A stretch of 64,000 nucleotides of DNA, from the NCBI GenBank assembly GCA_025353485.1, contig JANXQO010000143.1:1-64000 (forward strand), written 5' to 3'. This DNA is from Chitinophagales bacterium. Lineage in GTDB: Bacteria > Bacteroidota > Bacteroidia > Chitinophagales > Chitinophagaceae. The position numbers and the translations under genes were made by a program. Positions 42,733 to 52,842 of this stretch are shown here, piece by piece (position 1 is the stretch's first letter; each line of letters begins with the position of its first letter). Under the pieces are notes generated by a model. The model worked only from the letters and a program-made list of their open reading frames with translations. It did not search any database and had not been told where the DNA came from.

Positions 42733-44205
42733 TTAAAGTTGCTGCAAAATGTTGGTATCCCTGGATTCAAGCAATGAATAGCTCATAAGGTATTCATCAA
42801 CTTTGCAGGCGCATTCCCTTCCTTCGCTTATTGCCCAAACAACAAGTGATTGCCCACGGCGCATATCTCCGGCAGTAAATATTTTGGGAATATTTGTATG
42901 GTAGGAATTTTCTGTAGCTTTTACATTTCCTCTATCATCTAATTCAATTTCTAACTGATTCAATAAACCTTCATGCTGAGGATGTATAAATCCCATGGCA
43001 AGTAAAGCAAGTTCACAAGGAATTTCTGTTGCACTACCAGGGATCTCAATAAATTGAGCAGGCTTATTTTGTTCAGTAAATTTCCATTCAAGGTCAACAA
43101 TTTTAAGTGCCTTTAGATTTCCATTTTCATCCCCAATAAATTCTTTTGTAGCAATAGCCCAATGCCGCTGTACGCCTTCTTCGTGCGAACTTGAAGTTTT
43201 TAATATCATTGGATAAGTTGGCCAGGGCATAAAATCAGTCCGGTCTCCGGGAGGTTTCGGCATCAATTCAAATTGTGTAACAGCCGATGCTTTATGCCTG
43301 TTGGCAGTTCCTACACAATCACTTCCTGTATCGCCTCCACCAATTACAATTACGTTCTTACCGGTTGCTATAATATCTGCAACTTCTGATTGTTTCTTGG
43401 CTATCCTGCTATTTTGTTGAGTTAAAAAATCCATTGCAAAATGAACTCCATTCAAGTCTCTTCCAGGGATATTCAAATCTCTTGGAATGGTAGAACCCCC
43501 TGCTAAAACAATTGCATTATTTTCTCTGAGAAGATCATTTATATTAATAGACTTTCCTACTTCTGCATTACATCTGAAAACAATTCCTTCTTCTTCCATT
43601 AATTGTATCCTCCTGTCAATAACCCATTTTTCTAATTTAAAATCCGGGATACCATACCGTAATAATCCTCCGGGAGCATCATCTCTTTCATATACTACCA
43701 CTGTATGTCCTGCATAATTTAATTGTGCCGCAGCAGCCAAACCTGCCGGGCCAGAACCAACAAGAGCAATTTTTTTTCCTGTTCGGATATGAGGTATTAA
43801 AGGTTGTACATACCCTTTATCAAAAGCGATTTCTATTATATGTTTTTCTATTTCTTCAATGGTTACTGCAGGGGCGTTTATACCTAATACACAGGAGGCT
43901 TCGCAGGGAGCAGGACATATACGCCCGGTAAATTCAGGAAAATTATTTGTTGATGAAAGTATATCATATGCTTCCTTCCAGCTTTTGCGAAATACTGCAT
44001 CATTAAACTCAGGAATCACATTTCCTAACGGGCAACCACTATGACAAAAAGGTACGCCACAATCCATACAGCGTGCAGATTGTTGATTTAATTTTTCATC
44101 AGAATATCTTTCACTAAATTCATTATAATCATTAACTCTTTCCTGCGGTGGACGCTTTGCAGGAAGCTCTCTTTCAAATTGTAAAAAGCCTGTTATCTTA
44201 TTCAT
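42733..44205 (-). CDS. gltD: glutamate synthase small subunit (NADPH)
   Basis: Small subunit of NADPH-glutamate synthase, 490 aa. The N-terminus carries Cys clusters for [4Fe-4S] centres (CMDCGVPFCHSGCPLGN; RICPAPCEASCVLG). FAD is bound at GSGPAGLAAAAQL and NADPH at IGGGDTGSDC. It passes electrons from NADPH to the large subunit encoded just upstream (49-bp spacer containing a palindromic repeat). Cytoplasmic. Confidence 0.97.
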   Translation of the reverse strand: MNKITGFLQFERELPAKRPPQERVNDYNEFSERYSDEKLNQQSARCMDCGVPFCHSGCPLGNVIPEFNDAVFRKSWKEAYDILSSTNNFPEFTGRICPAPCEASCVLGINAPAVTIEEIEKHIIEIAFDKGYVQPLIPHIRTGKKIALVGSGPAGLAAAAQLNYAGHTVVVYERDDAPGGLLRYGIPDFKLEKWVIDRRIQLMEEEGIVFRCNAEVGKSININDLLRENNAIVLAGGSTIPRDLNIPGRDLNGVHFAMDFLTQQNSRIAKKQSEVADIIATGKNVIVIGGGDTGSDCVGTANRHKASAVTQFELMPKPPGDRTDFMPWPTYPMILKTSSSHEEGVQRHWAIATKEFIGDENGNLKALKIVDLEWKFTEQNKPAQFIEIPGSATEIPCELALLAMGFIHPQHEGLLNQLEIELDDRGNVKATENSYHTNIPKIFTAGDMRRGQSLVVWAISEGRECACKVDEYLMSYSLLESRDTNILQQL

Positions 44206-44220
44206 ACCTGTTTATCTAAG

Positions 44221-44285
44221 TTTCGTGAAAAGTGAAAGGTGAAACGTGAGATATTTATTTCACGTCTGTCGTCTCACGTTTCACG
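44221..44285. repeat. GTGAAACGTGAGA/TCTCACGTTTCAC element, copy 1
   Basis: Left arm contains CGTGAAAAGTGAAAGGTGAA and ACGTGAGA, right arm contains TTCACGTCTGTCGTCTCACG then TTTCACG. It spans the end of gltB and the gltB-gltD spacer, and its right arm encodes the last residues of GltB. A second copy is at 60203-60282. Confidence 0.85.
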
Positions 44286-47200
44286 GTTATGTATTCCTTA
44301 AGCACTTTCTTATAATCTTTCGGGAAAACCTTTACAAAATTTTTCAGTTGATTATCAAAATCATTCAGCAAGAAATTTGCAACTGCGCTGTTAGTATAAT
44401 GATAATGTTTACTTATCATTTCATGCAATAATTTTTCATCATCTTCTTCAGGTTTGTCAAGATCAACCATTGCCTTATTGCACATTAAATTTAGATTATG
44501 TTGCACATCATAAACATATGCAATACCGCCACTCATGCCGGCCGCAAAATTTCTACCTGTTTCACCGATGATGATAACATTTCCACCTGTCATGTATTCG
44601 CAACCATGGTCGCCAACGCCTTCTACCACTACGTTTGCGCCGGAGTTACGAACAGCAAAACGCTCACCCGCTTTACCCCTTATAAAAACTTCTCCTGATG
44701 TTGCGCCATACAATGCAACATTGCCTACAATAATATTTTCTTCGGGAACAAAGGCCGCATTTTTTGATGGATATATTATAAGTTTTGCGCCACTCAATCC
44801 CTTACCAAAATAATCATTTGCATCTCCTTCCAGTTCAAGTGTTACACCCTTAGTATTGAAAGCCGCAAAACTTTGTCCTGCTGTGCCCGTGAATTTAAAA
44901 TGAATAGTATCATCCGGCAATCCATTTGCTTTATACTGTTTTGTAATTTCATTTGATAAAATTGTTCCTGTTGTTCTGTCGGTATTTTTTAAAGGGAATT
45001 CTGCAAATATTTTTTCCTGTTTATCGAGTGCAGGTTGTGCGATCTGTAATAATTTCCAATCAAGTACATCACTTAAACCATGATCCTGTTCTTCTGATTT
45101 ATATAACCCTGTATATTTTGATGCAGGTTGTTTATATAGAATAGGAGACAGATCAACATTGCTGTATTTCCAGTGAGTAATGTTTTCTTTCTTTTCTAAA
45201 AAATCTACCTGGCCAACCATTTCATTGATTGTTTTAAAACCCAGTTCTGCCATGATCTCTCTTAATTCCTGTGTTAAAAATTTAAAGAGATTTACAACAT
45301 GATCTGCTTCGCCGGTAAAAAGTTTGCGTAGATCTTTGTCCTGTGTTGCAACACCAACGGGGCATGTATTAAGATGACACTTACGCATCATGATACAACC
45401 TTCAACAATTAATGCAGCAGTTGCCACTCCCCATTCTTCGGCGCCGAGTAAAGTTGCGATTGCAATATCACGTCCGGTTTTTAATTGCCCGTCGGTTTGT
45501 AAAACCACCCTGCTTCTTAATTTATTTTTTACAAGAGTCTGATGCGTTTCTGCAAGACCTAATTCCCACGGCAAGCCTGCATGTTTTATTGAACTTATTG
45601 GTGATGCACCTGTGCCGCCGTCATGACCTGAAATTAATATCACATCCGCTTTTGCTTTAGCAACACCTGCTGCAATAGTGCCTACGCCTGCTTTGGAAAC
45701 AAGCTTTACATTTATTCTTGCTTTTCTGTTTGCATTTTTTAAATCAAAAATTAATTGTGCAAGATCTTCAATTGAATAAATATCATGATGCGGTGGCGGC
45801 GATATCAATCCAACTCCCGGTGTAGCATTACGAACTTTACCTATCCATTCATCTACTTTATCACCTGGTAATTGTCCGCCTTCTCCCGGCTTTGCACCTT
45901 GTGCCATTTTGATTTGTAATTCATCCGCTTCAGTTAAATACAAACTCGTTACACCAAATCTTGCAGAGGCAACCTGTTTAATTGCGCTTCTCATTGAATC
46001 ACCGTTAGGCAATTTTTCGTAACGGCTTTCATCTTCTCCGCCTTCACCTGTATTACTTTTTCCTCCAAGCCTGTTCATAGCAATAGCCAGTGTAGTATGG
46101 GCTTCCCACGATATAGATCCAAACGACATAGCGCCTGTTGCAAAACGTTTGTAAATATTTTCTGCAGGTTCTACTTCATCAATTGAAATAGATGGACGGT
46201 TGTATTTGAACTGAAATAAACTTCTTAGTGTTACTGCTTTTTCACTTTGATCATTTACAAGTTTTGAATATTTTTTGAAAGTATTATAATCATTTAATCT
46301 TGTAGAATATTGCAGCAGGTGAATAGTTTGCGGATTAAATAAATGAAACTCACCCTTTCTTCTCCATGAATAAATACCTCCTGCCTGCAAACCATTTACC
46401 GGCATACTTGTTTTAGTGAAAGAGAAAAAATGTTTAGATAATGCTTCTTTTGCAATCTCATCAAGCCCCATTCCTTCAATTCTTGAAATGGCGCCTGTAA
46501 AATATTTATCTACAACAGATTTATTTAAACCTATTATCTCAAAAATTTGCGCACCCTGGTATGACTGCAATGTTGATATCCCCATTTTTGAAAATACTTT
46601 TAGCAAGCCATCGCAAATTGCTTTTATATAATTCTTTCTTAGCTCATACCAGGAAAGATCAGTTTCTAAAGATCCATTGGCTTTCATATTGCGGATAGTT
46701 GCTAATGCCAAATAAGGATTGATAGCTGTTGCACCAAAGGCTATTAAACAGGCAAAGTGATGAACTTCCCAAACATCTCCGGATTCAATTACCAAACCAA
46801 CCTGCCCCCTGTAACCTTTTCTGATAAGATGATGATGCACGGCAGCAGTTGCTAATAAAGAAGGAATGGGTGCATGTTCGGAATCTATGGCCCTGTCAGA
46901 TAGAATCAAAACTTCAAAACCATCTTCAACGGCATCAACAGCGTACCTGCATAACCGCTCTAAACCTTTTTGCAATGAGCCCGGTTTACCATCTGCCATA
47001 AAATATGTTTGTAACGTTTTTGCCTGAAAAATACCGGTATCAATACTGCGGAGTTTTTCTAATTCGCCACTTTGTAAAATCGGTTGTTTTAATGCTACAC
47101 TATGGCAATGCTTCGGATCTTCATCTAATAAGTTTCCATTATTTCCTACAAACGTAACAAGGCTCATTACTAATTGTTCCCTGATGGGATCAATTGGCGG

Positions 47201-48778
47201 GTTGGTAACCTGCGCAAATAATTGTTTAAAGTAATTGCTTAAATGTTGGGGCTGATCGCTGAGAATAGCCAATGGCACATCTGTACCCATTGAACCAACA
47301 GGTTCTTTTGAATGTAAAACCATTGGGGCAATGATAGCATCTATATCCTCACGGCTATAACCAAATGCCTTTTGATATTTTAAAACTGAATCGTCTGAAA
47401 GATGTGTAAACGTTACCCTGGGCTCATCCAGTTCATCGAGACGTATTTTATATTTATTAAGCCATTCCTCATACGGTTTTTGCGAACATATTTGTTGCTT
47501 TAATTCCTCATCACTAACAATTCTTCCCTTCTCAAGATCAACCACAAACATTTTACCCGGCTGAAGTCTTCCCTTTTCTTTGATGAGTTCCGGTGCAATT
47601 GGCAACACTCCTGTTTCTGATGCCATTATTACTCTGTCATCAGTTGTTAAACAATATCTTGAAGGACGCAAACCATTTCTATCTAATGTTGCGCCGATTA
47701 TTTTTCCATCAGTAAAAGTTATTGAAGCAGGACCATCCCATGGTTCCATAAACGATGCATGAAATTCATAAAATGCTTTTTTCACCGCACCCATTTGCTC
47801 ATTACCATCCCACGCTTCCGGTATCAACATCATCATAACATGAGGCAATGACCGTCCACACAAGGTGAGCAATTCTACCATGTTATCAAGGCATGCAGAA
47901 TCAGACTGGCCCGGTTCTACAACGGGTAACAGCAATTCCATTTCTTCTTTACTAAAATAAGGAGATGTAAAATTTCTCTCACTCGTTCTAAGCCAGTTTA
48001 AATTTCCCTGTAAAGTGTTTATCTCTCCATTGTGTGCTATGTAACGGAATGGCTGCGCCAGTTTCCACGAAGGAAAAGTATTGGTTGCAAAACGTGAATG
48101 TATCAAACCAAATGCTGATACAATTCTTTTATTACTAAGGTCAGGAAAATAATTTCGTAACTGCAGGCTGGTAAGTTGTCCTTTATAAATTACTGTTTTG
48201 TAAGATAATGATGCTACATAAAAACCTACTGCATCTTTTCTTACCGTGTTGTTTATTGTTTGGGTTGAATAATTTCTTAATACAAATAATTTGCGTTCAA
48301 AATCTTCAGGATTATTAATATAATCAGGAGATGCAATAAAAACCTGTTCAATTTCCGGCTCTACGGATAAAGCTGTAAGCCCTATGTCATCTGCATTTAC
48401 AGGCACTTTGCGGTAGCCTAAAATTTCCAGGCCAACTTTTTCTGCAGACCGGTTAAATATGTCGCGGCATTCTTCTTTTAGCCGGATATCTTTTGGAAAA
48501 AATAAAACACCAACTCCATATTTACCGTAAGATGGTAAATGAATTCCCAGCTTCATACATTCATCAAAAAAAAATTCATGCGGCGTTTGAATGAGAATGC
48601 CTGCGCCATCACCGGTGTTAGCTTCGCAGCCACAGGCGCCACGATGCTCCATATTTTCTAAAATAGTTAAGGCATCAGAAACTATCTGGTGGCTCTTATT
48701 ACTTTTAATATTGGCAACAAAGCCGATACCACATGAGTCATGTTCAAATTGAGAAGAGTATAAACCTTTACCTGCCAT
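44255..48778 (-). CDS. gltB: glutamate synthase large subunit
   Basis: Large subunit of glutamate synthase, 1507 aa, catalysing amide transfer from glutamine to 2-oxoglutarate. Domains in order are N-terminal amidotransferase, central domain, FMN-binding synthase domain and C-terminal beta-helix domain. Cys16 in HDSCGIGF is the nucleophile, so the first 15 residues are a short propeptide to be removed. The [3Fe-4S] Cys cluster lies in MMRKCHLNTCPVGV. The last nine residues (VKRETTDVK) and the stop codon are encoded by the right arm of a palindromic repeat (44221-44285), so the natural C-terminus was replaced or extended. First gene of the gltBD operon. Confidence 0.96.
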   Translation of the reverse strand: MAGKGLYSSQFEHDSCGIGFVANIKSNKSHQIVSDALTILENMEHRGACGCEANTGDGAGILIQTPHEFFFDECMKLGIHLPSYGKYGVGVLFFPKDIRLKEECRDIFNRSAEKVGLEILGYRKVPVNADDIGLTALSVEPEIEQVFIASPDYINNPEDFERKLFVLRNYSTQTINNTVRKDAVGFYVASLSYKTVIYKGQLTSLQLRNYFPDLSNKRIVSAFGLIHSRFATNTFPSWKLAQPFRYIAHNGEINTLQGNLNWLRTSERNFTSPYFSKEEMELLLPVVEPGQSDSACLDNMVELLTLCGRSLPHVMMMLIPEAWDGNEQMGAVKKAFYEFHASFMEPWDGPASITFTDGKIIGATLDRNGLRPSRYCLTTDDRVIMASETGVLPIAPELIKEKGRLQPGKMFVVDLEKGRIVSDEELKQQICSQKPYEEWLNKYKIRLDELDEPRVTFTHLSDDSVLKYQKAFGYSREDIDAIIAPMVLHSKEPVGSMGTDVPLAILSDQPQHLSNYFKQLFAQVTNPPIDPIREQLVMSLVTFVGNNGNLLDEDPKHCHSVALKQPILQSGELEKLRSIDTGIFQAKTLQTYFMADGKPGSLQKGLERLCRYAVDAVEDGFEVLILSDRAIDSEHAPIPSLLATAAVHHHLIRKGYRGQVGLVIESGDVWEVHHFACLIAFGATAINPYLALATIRNMKANGSLETDLSWYELRKNYIKAICDGLLKVFSKMGISTLQSYQGAQIFEIIGLNKSVVDKYFTGAISRIEGMGLDEIAKEALSKHFFSFTKTSMPVNGLQAGGIYSWRRKGEFHLFNPQTIHLLQYSTRLNDYNTFKKYSKLVNDQSEKAVTLRSLFQFKYNRPSISIDEVEPAENIYKRFATGAMSFGSISWEAHTTLAIAMNRLGGKSNTGEGGEDESRYEKLPNGDSMRSAIKQVASARFGVTSLYLTEADELQIKMAQGAKPGEGGQLPGDKVDEWIGKVRNATPGVGLISPPPHHDIYSIEDLAQLIFDLKNANRKARINVKLVSKAGVGTIAAGVAKAKADVILISGHDGGTGASPISSIKHAGLPWELGLAETHQTLVKNKLRSRVVLQTDGQLKTGRDIAIATLLGAEEWGVATAALIVEGCIMMRKCHLNTCPVGVATQDKDLRKLFTGEADHVVNLFKFLTQELREIMAELGFKTINEMVGQVDFLEKKENITHWKYSNVDLSPILYKQPASKYTGLYKSEEQDHGLSDVLDWKLLQIAQPALDKQEKIFAEFPLKNTDRTTGTILSNEITKQYKANGLPDDTIHFKFTGTAGQSFAAFNTKGVTLELEGDANDYFGKGLSGAKLIIYPSKNAAFVPEENIIVGNVALYGATSGEVFIRGKAGERFAVRNSGANVVVEGVGDHGCEYMTGGNVIIIGETGRNFAAGMSGGIAYVYDVQHNLNLMCNKAMVDLDKPEEDDEKLLHEMISKHYHYTNSAVANFLLNDFDNQLKNFVKVFPKDYKKVLKEYITVKRETTDVK

Positions 48779-49128
48779 ATATAATTAAATAATTAAAAAT
48801 GTTTTGATAAGTTTTTCAGTTTAACAGTAAGCAAGTGTTGTGTACAGGTTTTCTGTTGCTCATTCTATCACTGCAAAAAAAGCAATCGTATCCTTCCGAA
48901 ATTATCTTTAATAAGCTGAATTATAAATTTAAATATATGGGGATTTTACAGTGAGCAACTGGTAATATTCCCCCTAAAATGTACGATGATTGGGCATATG
49001 AGCGATTATCAATTACAATGCCCAAAACATGATAACAAAAGCGTGGTATGGGCTCACCGTTTTTATTTGCAGACTGGGAATGGTTTTTTTGGGCTGGTAA
49101 ATATTTTGGTTACCGGCATTAGCTTTTC

Positions 49129-49148
49129 ATCCCGATAGCTATCGGGAT
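49129..49148. repeat. 20-bp perfect palindrome
   Basis: ATCCCGATAGCTATCGGGAT is fully self-complementary. It is of a kind seen between genes in many Bacteroidota. Likely a transcript end or recombination site. Confidence 0.8.
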
Positions 49149-49180
49149 CATCGTGGAGTTTATCCTGACTTTATCGAAGG

Positions 49181-49230
49181 GTCAATCACTTGTACTACAG
49201 GTTCATTGGGCAGCTTTTATCGAAGCGATC
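49181..49230 (-). repeat. island repeat copy A (inverted)
   Basis: Read on the minus strand it gives GCTTCGATAAAAGCTGCCCA, then TGAACCTGTAGTACAAGTGA. It aligns along its length to copies B (50681-50732) and C (52843-52893), but in the opposite orientation. Confidence 0.75.
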
Positions 49231-49265
49231 ATGTTTCGTAGAACAAGAAATAAATAAGTACATAC

Positions 49266-50579
49266 TCAACTAAAAAGATTTCTGAAAAGAGTTAATTTTA
49301 AATACAACTTTTCCTCATAATTAAGCTGGATATAGTAATTATCTTTTTGCCATGTTCGCCCACACCAAATTCCATTCGTAATCTCTTCTATTTTAAAGAG
49401 ACTTTTATCATGCATATCGTTTTTTAACTCACTAGTAAGGGCATTGGTTATTCTTTCAATATCTTGAGTTAATACTCCTGTCATAAGTGTATCATCTTTT
49501 TTAAAAAATAAATATTCAAATCTATCAATGATTTCTGAAATCTGTAAACTATTAAAATAACCAAACAGTAATTTGGAAGTGCTTTTAACTAAGTAGGTTT
49601 TCCCATTTACATCAGTGGCAATACTTATTTCATTTTTATCTAATTGTTCAATCTCGGTTGATAACTCTTGTAATGTATTTGAAGGAACATATGATTTAAG
49701 AAACATCTTAAATTCTTCGGTATTCATTAAAAGCGTTCCAATATTATTTATTGAATAGAGAAATTTAGATTTATTTATAAAATCTTCATCATCAGAAACA
49801 ACGAGATCACAAGATGCACCAAAAAAACTATGCCTGCCGTCATTTAGAAAATTGATAAATTTCTGTTTTCTATGTTTACCCTTTACAAAACCATAGAGTT
49901 CAAGACCTGCATACATTTGCATAAAAAGATTGTATATGGATTTATCTGTTATGGATTTCTCTACATGGTTAGTATAAGTTGTTCTAAACAGTTCTTTATT
50001 TGTGATTTGACCATTCTCAAATCCTTTAATACCATTCAATTCATGTGTTGAATCTGAATTGTGCAAGTGATATATCAATTCTTTAAAGTCTTTAGATTTA
50101 CTATCACTTAATCTTTCTGTAAAATTCATCATGCCCTTTGCAAAATCAAAAAGATTAGTAGTATTAGCCATCAGTTCAGCAAAGCCATCTGGCACATTAA
50201 TATTTCCTTCTAAACTACTTTTGAAATTTAGTGGGACTTCTTCCATTTTGGGTTTTAAGAAATTAATAATTTCGTTTTTGTCCAAATTAAAATCAAAAGT
50301 AGAATCCCAATCAAACCTATGATAGTAATCCTTTGGTGTTTCATATTTGAATTGAATTTTCTTTTCTTCAAAGGAAAAGCAATTTCTTTCCACTATACCT
50401 TTATAAAATTCCATATCTGAGAATTTATTTGGTGTTTTATCACGGTTCAAATCATGAATGTGCGCCTCCGAAAAACAATAGACATTATTAGCTTTATCGT
50501 TTTTAATTAAGGAGAAAATTTCTTTATTTTCCTCACTTTTTAATTCCTGTAATACACAAGTGTCTAAATAGATTTGCAT
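49266..50579 (-). CDS. PIN-domain-like protein, hypothetical
   Basis: Protein of 437 aa. The N-terminus MQIYLDTCVLQEL resembles the first strand of a PIN nuclease with its acidic residue (Asp6). About residues 268-285 (ASCDLVVSDDEDF) resemble the late PIN motif with two further acidic residues, so the two conserved parts are separated by an unusually long helical insert. The remaining C-terminal third has no recognised fold. The PIN call is by eye and needs profile confirmation. The gene is visibly more AT-rich than the flanking core genes. It stands next to a restriction-modification-like pair, with copies of one repeat on each side, which suggests a mobile defence role, for example RNA cleavage on infection. 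Confidence 0.5.
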   Translation of the reverse strand: MQIYLDTCVLQELKSEENKEIFSLIKNDKANNVYCFSEAHIHDLNRDKTPNKFSDMEFYKGIVERNCFSFEEKKIQFKYETPKDYYHRFDWDSTFDFNLDKNEIINFLKPKMEEVPLNFKSSLEGNINVPDGFAELMANTTNLFDFAKGMMNFTERLSDSKSKDFKELIYHLHNSDSTHELNGIKGFENGQITNKELFRTTYTNHVEKSITDKSIYNLFMQMYAGLELYGFVKGKHRKQKFINFLNDGRHSFFGASCDLVVSDDEDFINKSKFLYSINNIGTLLMNTEEFKMFLKSYVPSNTLQELSTEIEQLDKNEISIATDVNGKTYLVKSTSKLLFGYFNSLQISEIIDRFEYLFFKKDDTLMTGVLTQDIERITNALTSELKNDMHDKSLFKIEEITNGIWCGRTWQKDNYYIQLNYEEKLYLKLTLFRNLFS

Positions 50580-50680
50580 TGCATATGTCTTTATTTTTGA
50601 CTAATTCTTTTATTTTCTTATCATACCCATGAAATCGCAAGAATGAGGCGTTGGTTTGTGTTCTGATTCCTTGTGCTCTT

Positions 50681-50732
50681 TGCTTCAATAAAAGAATCCC
50701 AAAGAATCTGCAAGTACAAGTGAGTGAGCTAA
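50681..50732 (+). repeat. island repeat copy B
   Basis: TTTGCTTCAATAAAAGAATC is followed by AAAGAATCTGCAAGTACAAG and TGAGTGAGCT. It shares a long core with copy C, 2.16 kb away in the same orientation. It lies between the PIN-like gene and the methyltransferase. Confidence 0.8.
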
Positions 50733-50760
50733 TGAATTAGGTGAATAATAATTATTCTTT

Positions 50761-51651
50761 TCAAAACTTCATTAGAGATGTAAAGTTTTGAATCCGATTT
50801 TCAGCAAGCTTAACATAATCAGCATTTATTTCATAACCCACAAAATTTCTTGTTGACTTTAATGCTGCCACACCTGTGGTACCACTGCCAATAAAAGGGT
50901 CTAAAATAATATCATCTTTAAAAGAAAATAATTGAATTAAGCGGTACGGCAATTCTTCGGAGAAAGGCGCTGGGTGCCCGATGCGTCTTGCGCTTTCTGC
51001 ACTCATGGTCCAGATGGATTTTGTCCATTCCATGAATTGTTCTTTCGTAATTGTATTTATTTTATTTTTTCCTTCCCTGCGGTAATCGCCTTTTGAGAAT
51101 ATTAAAATGTATTCATGTACATCCCGTAAGATTGGATTAGAAGCGCTTTGCCAGCTTCCCCACGCTGTGGACGGGCTTGCACTGCCGGCTTTATTCCAAA
51201 TGATTTCCCCTCTCATATTAAAACCAATTTCTCTCATCATTTTGGTAATATAATCTGATATTGGTATGTATGGTTTTCGCCCAAGGTTTGCAACATTAAT
51301 ACAGGCACGTCCGCCATTTACAAGAACTCTGTATGTTTCAGAAAATGAATTTTTCAATAGCATTAAATAATCCTCTAAAGACAAATTATCATCATATTCT
51401 TTTGTAACATTATAAGGTGGTGAAGTAATCATTAAATGAACAGAGTTGTCGGGAATCTCTTTCATGTTTTCTGCCGAGCCAAGAATAACCTTATTTAATT
51501 GTTCAGAAGGGAAAACAAATTCCATACTATCAGCTTCATTATGCTGAATGGTAGTATATAATTTTGAATTATAAAATTTACTTGAATCATGGTTAGCTCT
51601 GCCGGATGACCCGAAAGAACTTGTTTCTGTTCCTAAATTTTGCTTATTCAT
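50761..51651 (-). CDS. site-specific DNA methyltransferase, beta class
   Basis: DNA methyltransferase of 296 aa. The catalytic motif IV reads TSPPY (ITSPPYN, about residue 81), ahead of the SAM-binding motif I DPFIGSGTTG near the C-terminus, the order that defines the beta class. SPPY, in place of DPPY, favours N4-cytosine modification, though adenine cannot be excluded. The N-terminal region SSGRANHDSSKFYNSKLY is typical of such enzymes. It starts 9 bp after the stop of the putative endonuclease gene, so the two form a type II restriction-modification-like operon with the nuclease first. Confidence 0.88.
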   Translation of the reverse strand: MNKQNLGTETSSFGSSGRANHDSSKFYNSKLYTTIQHNEADSMEFVFPSEQLNKVILGSAENMKEIPDNSVHLMITSPPYNVTKEYDDNLSLEDYLMLLKNSFSETYRVLVNGGRACINVANLGRKPYIPISDYITKMMREIGFNMRGEIIWNKAGSASPSTAWGSWQSASNPILRDVHEYILIFSKGDYRREGKNKINTITKEQFMEWTKSIWTMSAESARRIGHPAPFSEELPYRLIQLFSFKDDIILDPFIGSGTTGVAALKSTRNFVGYEINADYVKLAENRIQNFTSLMKF

Positions 51652-51660
51652 TTTATAAAA

Positions 51661-52788
51661 TTAATCTAATACTTTGTATAGATTTTTTAAATGATTTTTA
51701 TTGTCAGTATAATAAAGTTTTGCTTCTGGTATTCCTTTAAACTGACCGTGTGAATACCTGCATTCAACTCTAAAAATAACATTATTAGAACCAATTTTGT
51801 TTGAGATTTCAAAAGTGAAATACACATTCAACTGCGATTGCGGAACCTTAATTTCAACATCAATTAATTTGACTTCACATTCACTGCTGGCAGGAACTTC
51901 GTATAAGTGAAGTTCACCATAGCTTTTTCCATAATAGTAAGACAAATCATAAATCTGTAAGAGCTCTAATATTTTTTGTTCATCAATGTCTACATTCTTA
52001 TTTATAAACTCCTTTAAGTTTTCACCCGCTTTTAAAGAGCATTGTTTTTTCAGAGATGTATAGGTCTCATCATTTTTTTCTAATTCTTCTTTCACCCATT
52101 TACTAAAAGTATGTTCAAGAATATCTCCACCTAAAGTTGAATTGAAGGAAATTTCATCAACATGATCTTCAAACCTAATTTCAATCTCTTTATTTAGTTT
52201 CCCAAAAATTAATCCTTCTTCATTTCTTTTGATGTAAAATCCTTTAGTTGCATATGAAAAAATAATTTGATTTGGCTCATATTCCCTTGCACTATCTTTT
52301 AGTTTATTAAAAGCATAATCAAACCAGGTATTAAATTCTTTATTAGCAAATTTTCTGAAAACATGTACATTTTTAAATTTGCTTTCAGGTTGGATTAATG
52401 CATTTAAATAATCTGCAAACGAAGGATTCTTTAAAATAAAGCTGTCCTCTTTTAAAGCAATCCCTTTATCACCAATCATTATATCAAATGGATATTTGGA
52501 TTTTACTTTTGAGCCAACCCAGGTAATGTCGCCTTCAAACTTAAGTTTAGCAAATATCAATTCACCTAACTTAACACCATTGTCAATAATGCTGTCATAA
52601 ATTTTAAAGTCTTTTAATTGTTTAATCTTTTCTATTTCGGAATTACATTCATCTATATTGATACAATATTGTCTAATGAGGTTTATGAAAGTTTCAACAT
52701 CAATTGCAGTTACAGCTATTTTATATTTTGAAATTATAAATCCAAATATGACGCTTAATTCTCTTAAGATTGTTTTTATGTCTGCCAT
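51661..52788 (-). CDS. putative type II restriction endonuclease
   Basis: Protein of 375 aa with no named family that I recognise. About residues 100-115 (PFDIMIGDKGIALKED) fit a PD-(D/E)XK nuclease core: Asp103 followed after a short strand by the E/A-L-K pattern. Its position directly ahead of a solitary DNA methyltransferase, 9 bp apart on the same strand, strongly suggests the cognate restriction enzyme. The rest is AT-rich and Lys/Glu-rich with no other motif. The target sequence cannot be inferred. Confidence 0.62.
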   Translation of the reverse strand: MADIKTILRELSVIFGFIISKYKIAVTAIDVETFINLIRQYCINIDECNSEIEKIKQLKDFKIYDSIIDNGVKLGELIFAKLKFEGDITWVGSKVKSKYPFDIMIGDKGIALKEDSFILKNPSFADYLNALIQPESKFKNVHVFRKFANKEFNTWFDYAFNKLKDSAREYEPNQIIFSYATKGFYIKRNEEGLIFGKLNKEIEIRFEDHVDEISFNSTLGGDILEHTFSKWVKEELEKNDETYTSLKKQCSLKAGENLKEFINKNVDIDEQKILELLQIYDLSYYYGKSYGELHLYEVPASSECEVKLIDVEIKVPQSQLNVYFTFEISNKIGSNNVIFRVECRYSHGQFKGIPEAKLYYTDNKNHLKNLYKVLD

Positions 52789-52842
52789 TATAATTTTTGG
52801 AATAAATTAAATGAAAGTAAACATTTTAGAATAGCTTGTCAA

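Larger units (their letters stand above)
48779..49265. other. intergenic region with palindrome and repeat A
   Basis: No gene seen. It contains the perfect 20-bp palindrome 49129-49148 and the inverted copy A (49181-49230) of a repeat that also borders the restriction-modification genes. This appears to be the boundary between core nitrogen genes and the accessory island. Confidence 0.6.
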
